The translations under genes were made by a program, and so were the position numbers. Source: Wocania_A sp964021735 (GTDB taxonomy: Bacteria; Bacteroidota; Bacteroidia; Flavobacteriales; Flavobacteriaceae). Taken from it: a stretch of 16,905 bases of DNA. Position 1 is the stretch's first letter. Every line of letters starts with the position of its first letter. A model generated the notes under the pieces. It had not been told where the DNA came from and made no database searches. It saw nothing but the letters and a program-made list of their open reading frames with translations. This document shows positions 15,663-16,905 of the stretch, piece after piece. Location of the stretch: positions 1 through 16,905 of the forward strand of contig NZ_CAXIBN010000059.1 of assembly GCF_964021735.1 (NCBI RefSeq), written 5' to 3'.

Positions 15663-15956
15663 ATGAATAAACTATCAGATGATGATATAGAAAAAAAATT
15701 ATTACACTTACCAGATTGGGAATATTATGACGATGCCATTCATGCAGAATTCGAGTTCGAAAACTTTAAAGATTGCTTTAGTGCTATGAGTAGAATTGCT
15801 TTTGAGTGTGAAGCCTTAAACCATCATCCAGACTGGAGTAACGTATATAATGTACTTACAATTTCTTTATCAACTCATGATGTTAAAGGCGTAACCGAAA
15901 AAGACTTTAAATTAGCAAAAGCAATAGAACATATTGTAGAACCAGACGAAGAGTAA
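15663..15956 (+). CDS. phhB: Pterin-4a-carbinolamine dehydratase
   Basis: A 97-residue enzyme that dehydrates 4a-hydroxytetrahydropterin, the by-product of aromatic amino acid hydroxylation, so that the pterin can be reduced again. The family signature is intact: EALNHHPDWSNVYN with the paired active-site histidines, and then LSTHDVKGVTEKDFKLAKAIE. Its length is that of the single-domain family (about 95-115 residues). The ATG at 15663 gives MNKLSDDDIEKKLLHLPDWEY, the usual opening helix. The phenylalanine hydroxylase it would serve is not in this window. In some bacteria the protein also acts in molybdopterin metabolism or as a transcriptional coactivator, which the sequence does not exclude. 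Cytoplasmic. Confidence 0.94.
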   Translation: MNKLSDDDIEKKLLHLPDWEYYDDAIHAEFEFENFKDCFSAMSRIAFECEALNHHPDWSNVYNVLTISLSTHDVKGVTEKDFKLAKAIEHIVEPDEE

Positions 15957-16089
15957 AAATTAATTTCAGCAAGACTAGTAACTGTTTTGAGCACTTTAAA
16001 TATTATCATTTTTAGTTGCTTTTATTTCTACTTACTTTTATTATTTTTACGCTTACATTTTAACTTAACAACAAACAACCTTACAAATT

Positions 16090-16809
16090 ATGGGAAGAGC
16101 TTTTGAATTTAGAAAAGCAAGAAAAATGAAACGTTGGTCTGCCATGAGCAAAGCCTTTACACGTATTGGTAAAGATATTGTAATGGCTGTAAAAGAAGGT
16201 GGTCCAGACCCTGATAGTAATTCGCGTTTACGTGCCGTTATACAAAACGCAAAGGCAGTAAACATGCCTAAAGATAATGTAGAGCGTGCTATAAAAAAAG
16301 CAAGCGAAAAAGGTCAAGGCGATTACAAAGAAGTTATTTTTGAAGGCTACGCTCCCCATGGTATTGCCATTTTAGTAGAAACTGCTACCGATAATAATAC
16401 ACGAACTGTAGCTAATGTACGTAGCTATTTTAATAAATGTGATGGGAGTTTAGGCACATCTGGATCGGTAGTTTTTATGTTCGATCATACTTGTAATTTT
16501 AGAATTAATGCAGAAGGATTAGATCCTGAAGAAATAGAGTTAGAATTTATAGATTTTGGTGCCGAAGAAGTTTTTGCTGATGACGATGGTATTTTAATTT
16601 ACGCACCTTTTGAAAGTTTTGGAGCTATACAGGCTGAATTAGAAAACAGAGGTATTGAAATTTTATCTTCAGGTTTTGAGCGTATTCCACAAGTTACAAA
16701 ACCATTAACAGAAGAGCAAGCTGCCGATGTTGAAAAACTATTGGAAAAACTTGAAGAAGATGATGATGTGCAAAATGTATATCACACTATGGAAGAAAGT
16801 GCCGAATAA
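16090..16809 (+). CDS. yebC: YebC/PmpR (TACO1) family protein
   Basis: A 239-residue member of the conserved YebC/TACO1 family. The N-terminus MGRAFEFRKARKMKRWSAMS is the form seen in Bacteroidota and replaces the AGHSKWANIKHRK of proteobacterial relatives. It is followed by the shared segments KAFTRIGKDIVMAVKEGGPDP, LRAVIQNAKAVNMPKDNVERAIKKA, YEGYAP-like FEGYAPHGIAILVE, TDNNTRTVANVRSYFNK and GSLGTSGSVVFMF. The C-terminus is acidic. The family was long annotated as transcriptional regulators, while work on TACO1 and some bacterial members points to a role in translation of difficult sequences, so the 'regulator' label should be held loosely. The ATG at 16090 follows an A/C-rich leader without Shine-Dalgarno. 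The 133-base gap before it has no clear promoter box; TACATTTT at 16054 is only a near match. Confidence 0.93.
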   Translation: MGRAFEFRKARKMKRWSAMSKAFTRIGKDIVMAVKEGGPDPDSNSRLRAVIQNAKAVNMPKDNVERAIKKASEKGQGDYKEVIFEGYAPHGIAILVETATDNNTRTVANVRSYFNKCDGSLGTSGSVVFMFDHTCNFRINAEGLDPEEIELEFIDFGAEEVFADDDGILIYAPFESFGAIQAELENRGIEILSSGFERIPQVTKPLTEEQAADVEKLLEKLEEDDDVQNVYHTMEESAE

Positions 16810-16835
16810 AAAACTACTTAAAAATAAGATTTTCA

Positions 16836-16860
16836 TCAACCTGAACTCGTTTCAGATTGA
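16836..16860. repeat. Small inverted repeat downstream of yebC, resembling a CCTGAACTCGTTTCAGG-type dispersed element
   Basis: TCAACCTGAA (16836-16845) and TTCAGATTGA (16851-16860) pair at 9 of 10 positions around the loop CTCGT. The core recalls an intergenic repeat common in flavobacterial genomes, here decayed. With the T-rich bases after it (16865-16880) it might also serve as a terminator for yebC. Recognition is from memory of the consensus. Confidence 0.4.
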
Positions 16861-16905
16861 CGCATTTTCTATTTATTCTTCACATAAATCAATTTAAATC
16901 GTGTA

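Overview
The window looks like chromosome from a marine-type member of the Flavobacteriaceae (Bacteroidota). The DNA is strongly AT-rich. Starts are preceded by A-rich stretches rather than Shine-Dalgarno sequences. Two upstream regions carry the Bacteroidota -7 promoter box TAnnTTTG, both as TACATTTG. The gene products (fused aspartokinase/homoserine dehydrogenase, TlpA-like lipoprotein-type thioredoxin, LytTR regulator, vanadium haloperoxidase-like lipoprotein) fit that family. No tRNA, rRNA, CRISPR array, transposase or phage gene is visible.

Layout. 1-942: the 3' part of a thioredoxin-fold protein whose beginning lies outside the window. It converges on the bifunctional NAD(P)HX repair gene nnr (minus strand) across a perfect 20-bp-stem bidirectional terminator. 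2562-7762: a threonine biosynthesis operon, thrA-thrB-thrC, which turns aspartate into threonine. Ahead of thrA, a 38-codon open frame at 2703-2819 ends in a Thr-Thr-Ile-Thr-Thr-Thr run. It is followed by a hairpin plus T6 run, and the region around its stop codon can pair with the hairpin's 5' arm. This is the layout of a classical translation-coupled threonine attenuator and is the most interesting item here. The two internal gaps of the operon hold a 26-bp imperfect inverted repeat (thrA-thrB) and a degenerate GTCATTGCGA-type dispersed repeat (thrB-thrC). The second one creates a false upstream start for thrC.

7905-11208: a two-component pair arranged tail to tail and overlapping by 17 bp. 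It comprises a large hybrid histidine kinase (Cache sensor, HAMP, HisKA, HATPase, receiver and an HPt-like tail) and a LytTR response regulator. Divergent from the regulator is a lipoprotein related to vanadium haloperoxidases with all its vanadate-binding residues. A 42-bp perfect palindrome and a small DoxX-like membrane protein follow.

13317-16905: after a 348-bp non-coding stretch come housekeeping genes on the plus strand: gcvT (glycine cleavage), an NAD-dependent epimerase/reductase of the RmlD type, a pterin-4a-carbinolamine dehydratase and a YebC/TACO1-family protein. A further small dispersed-repeat-like hairpin lies at the right edge.

Most genes are ordinary core metabolism. The unusual content is regulatory (thr leader) and structural (intergenic repeats), plus the sensor kinase/LytTR/haloperoxidase neighbourhood. 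All functional calls rest on motif recognition by eye; no database search was possible.
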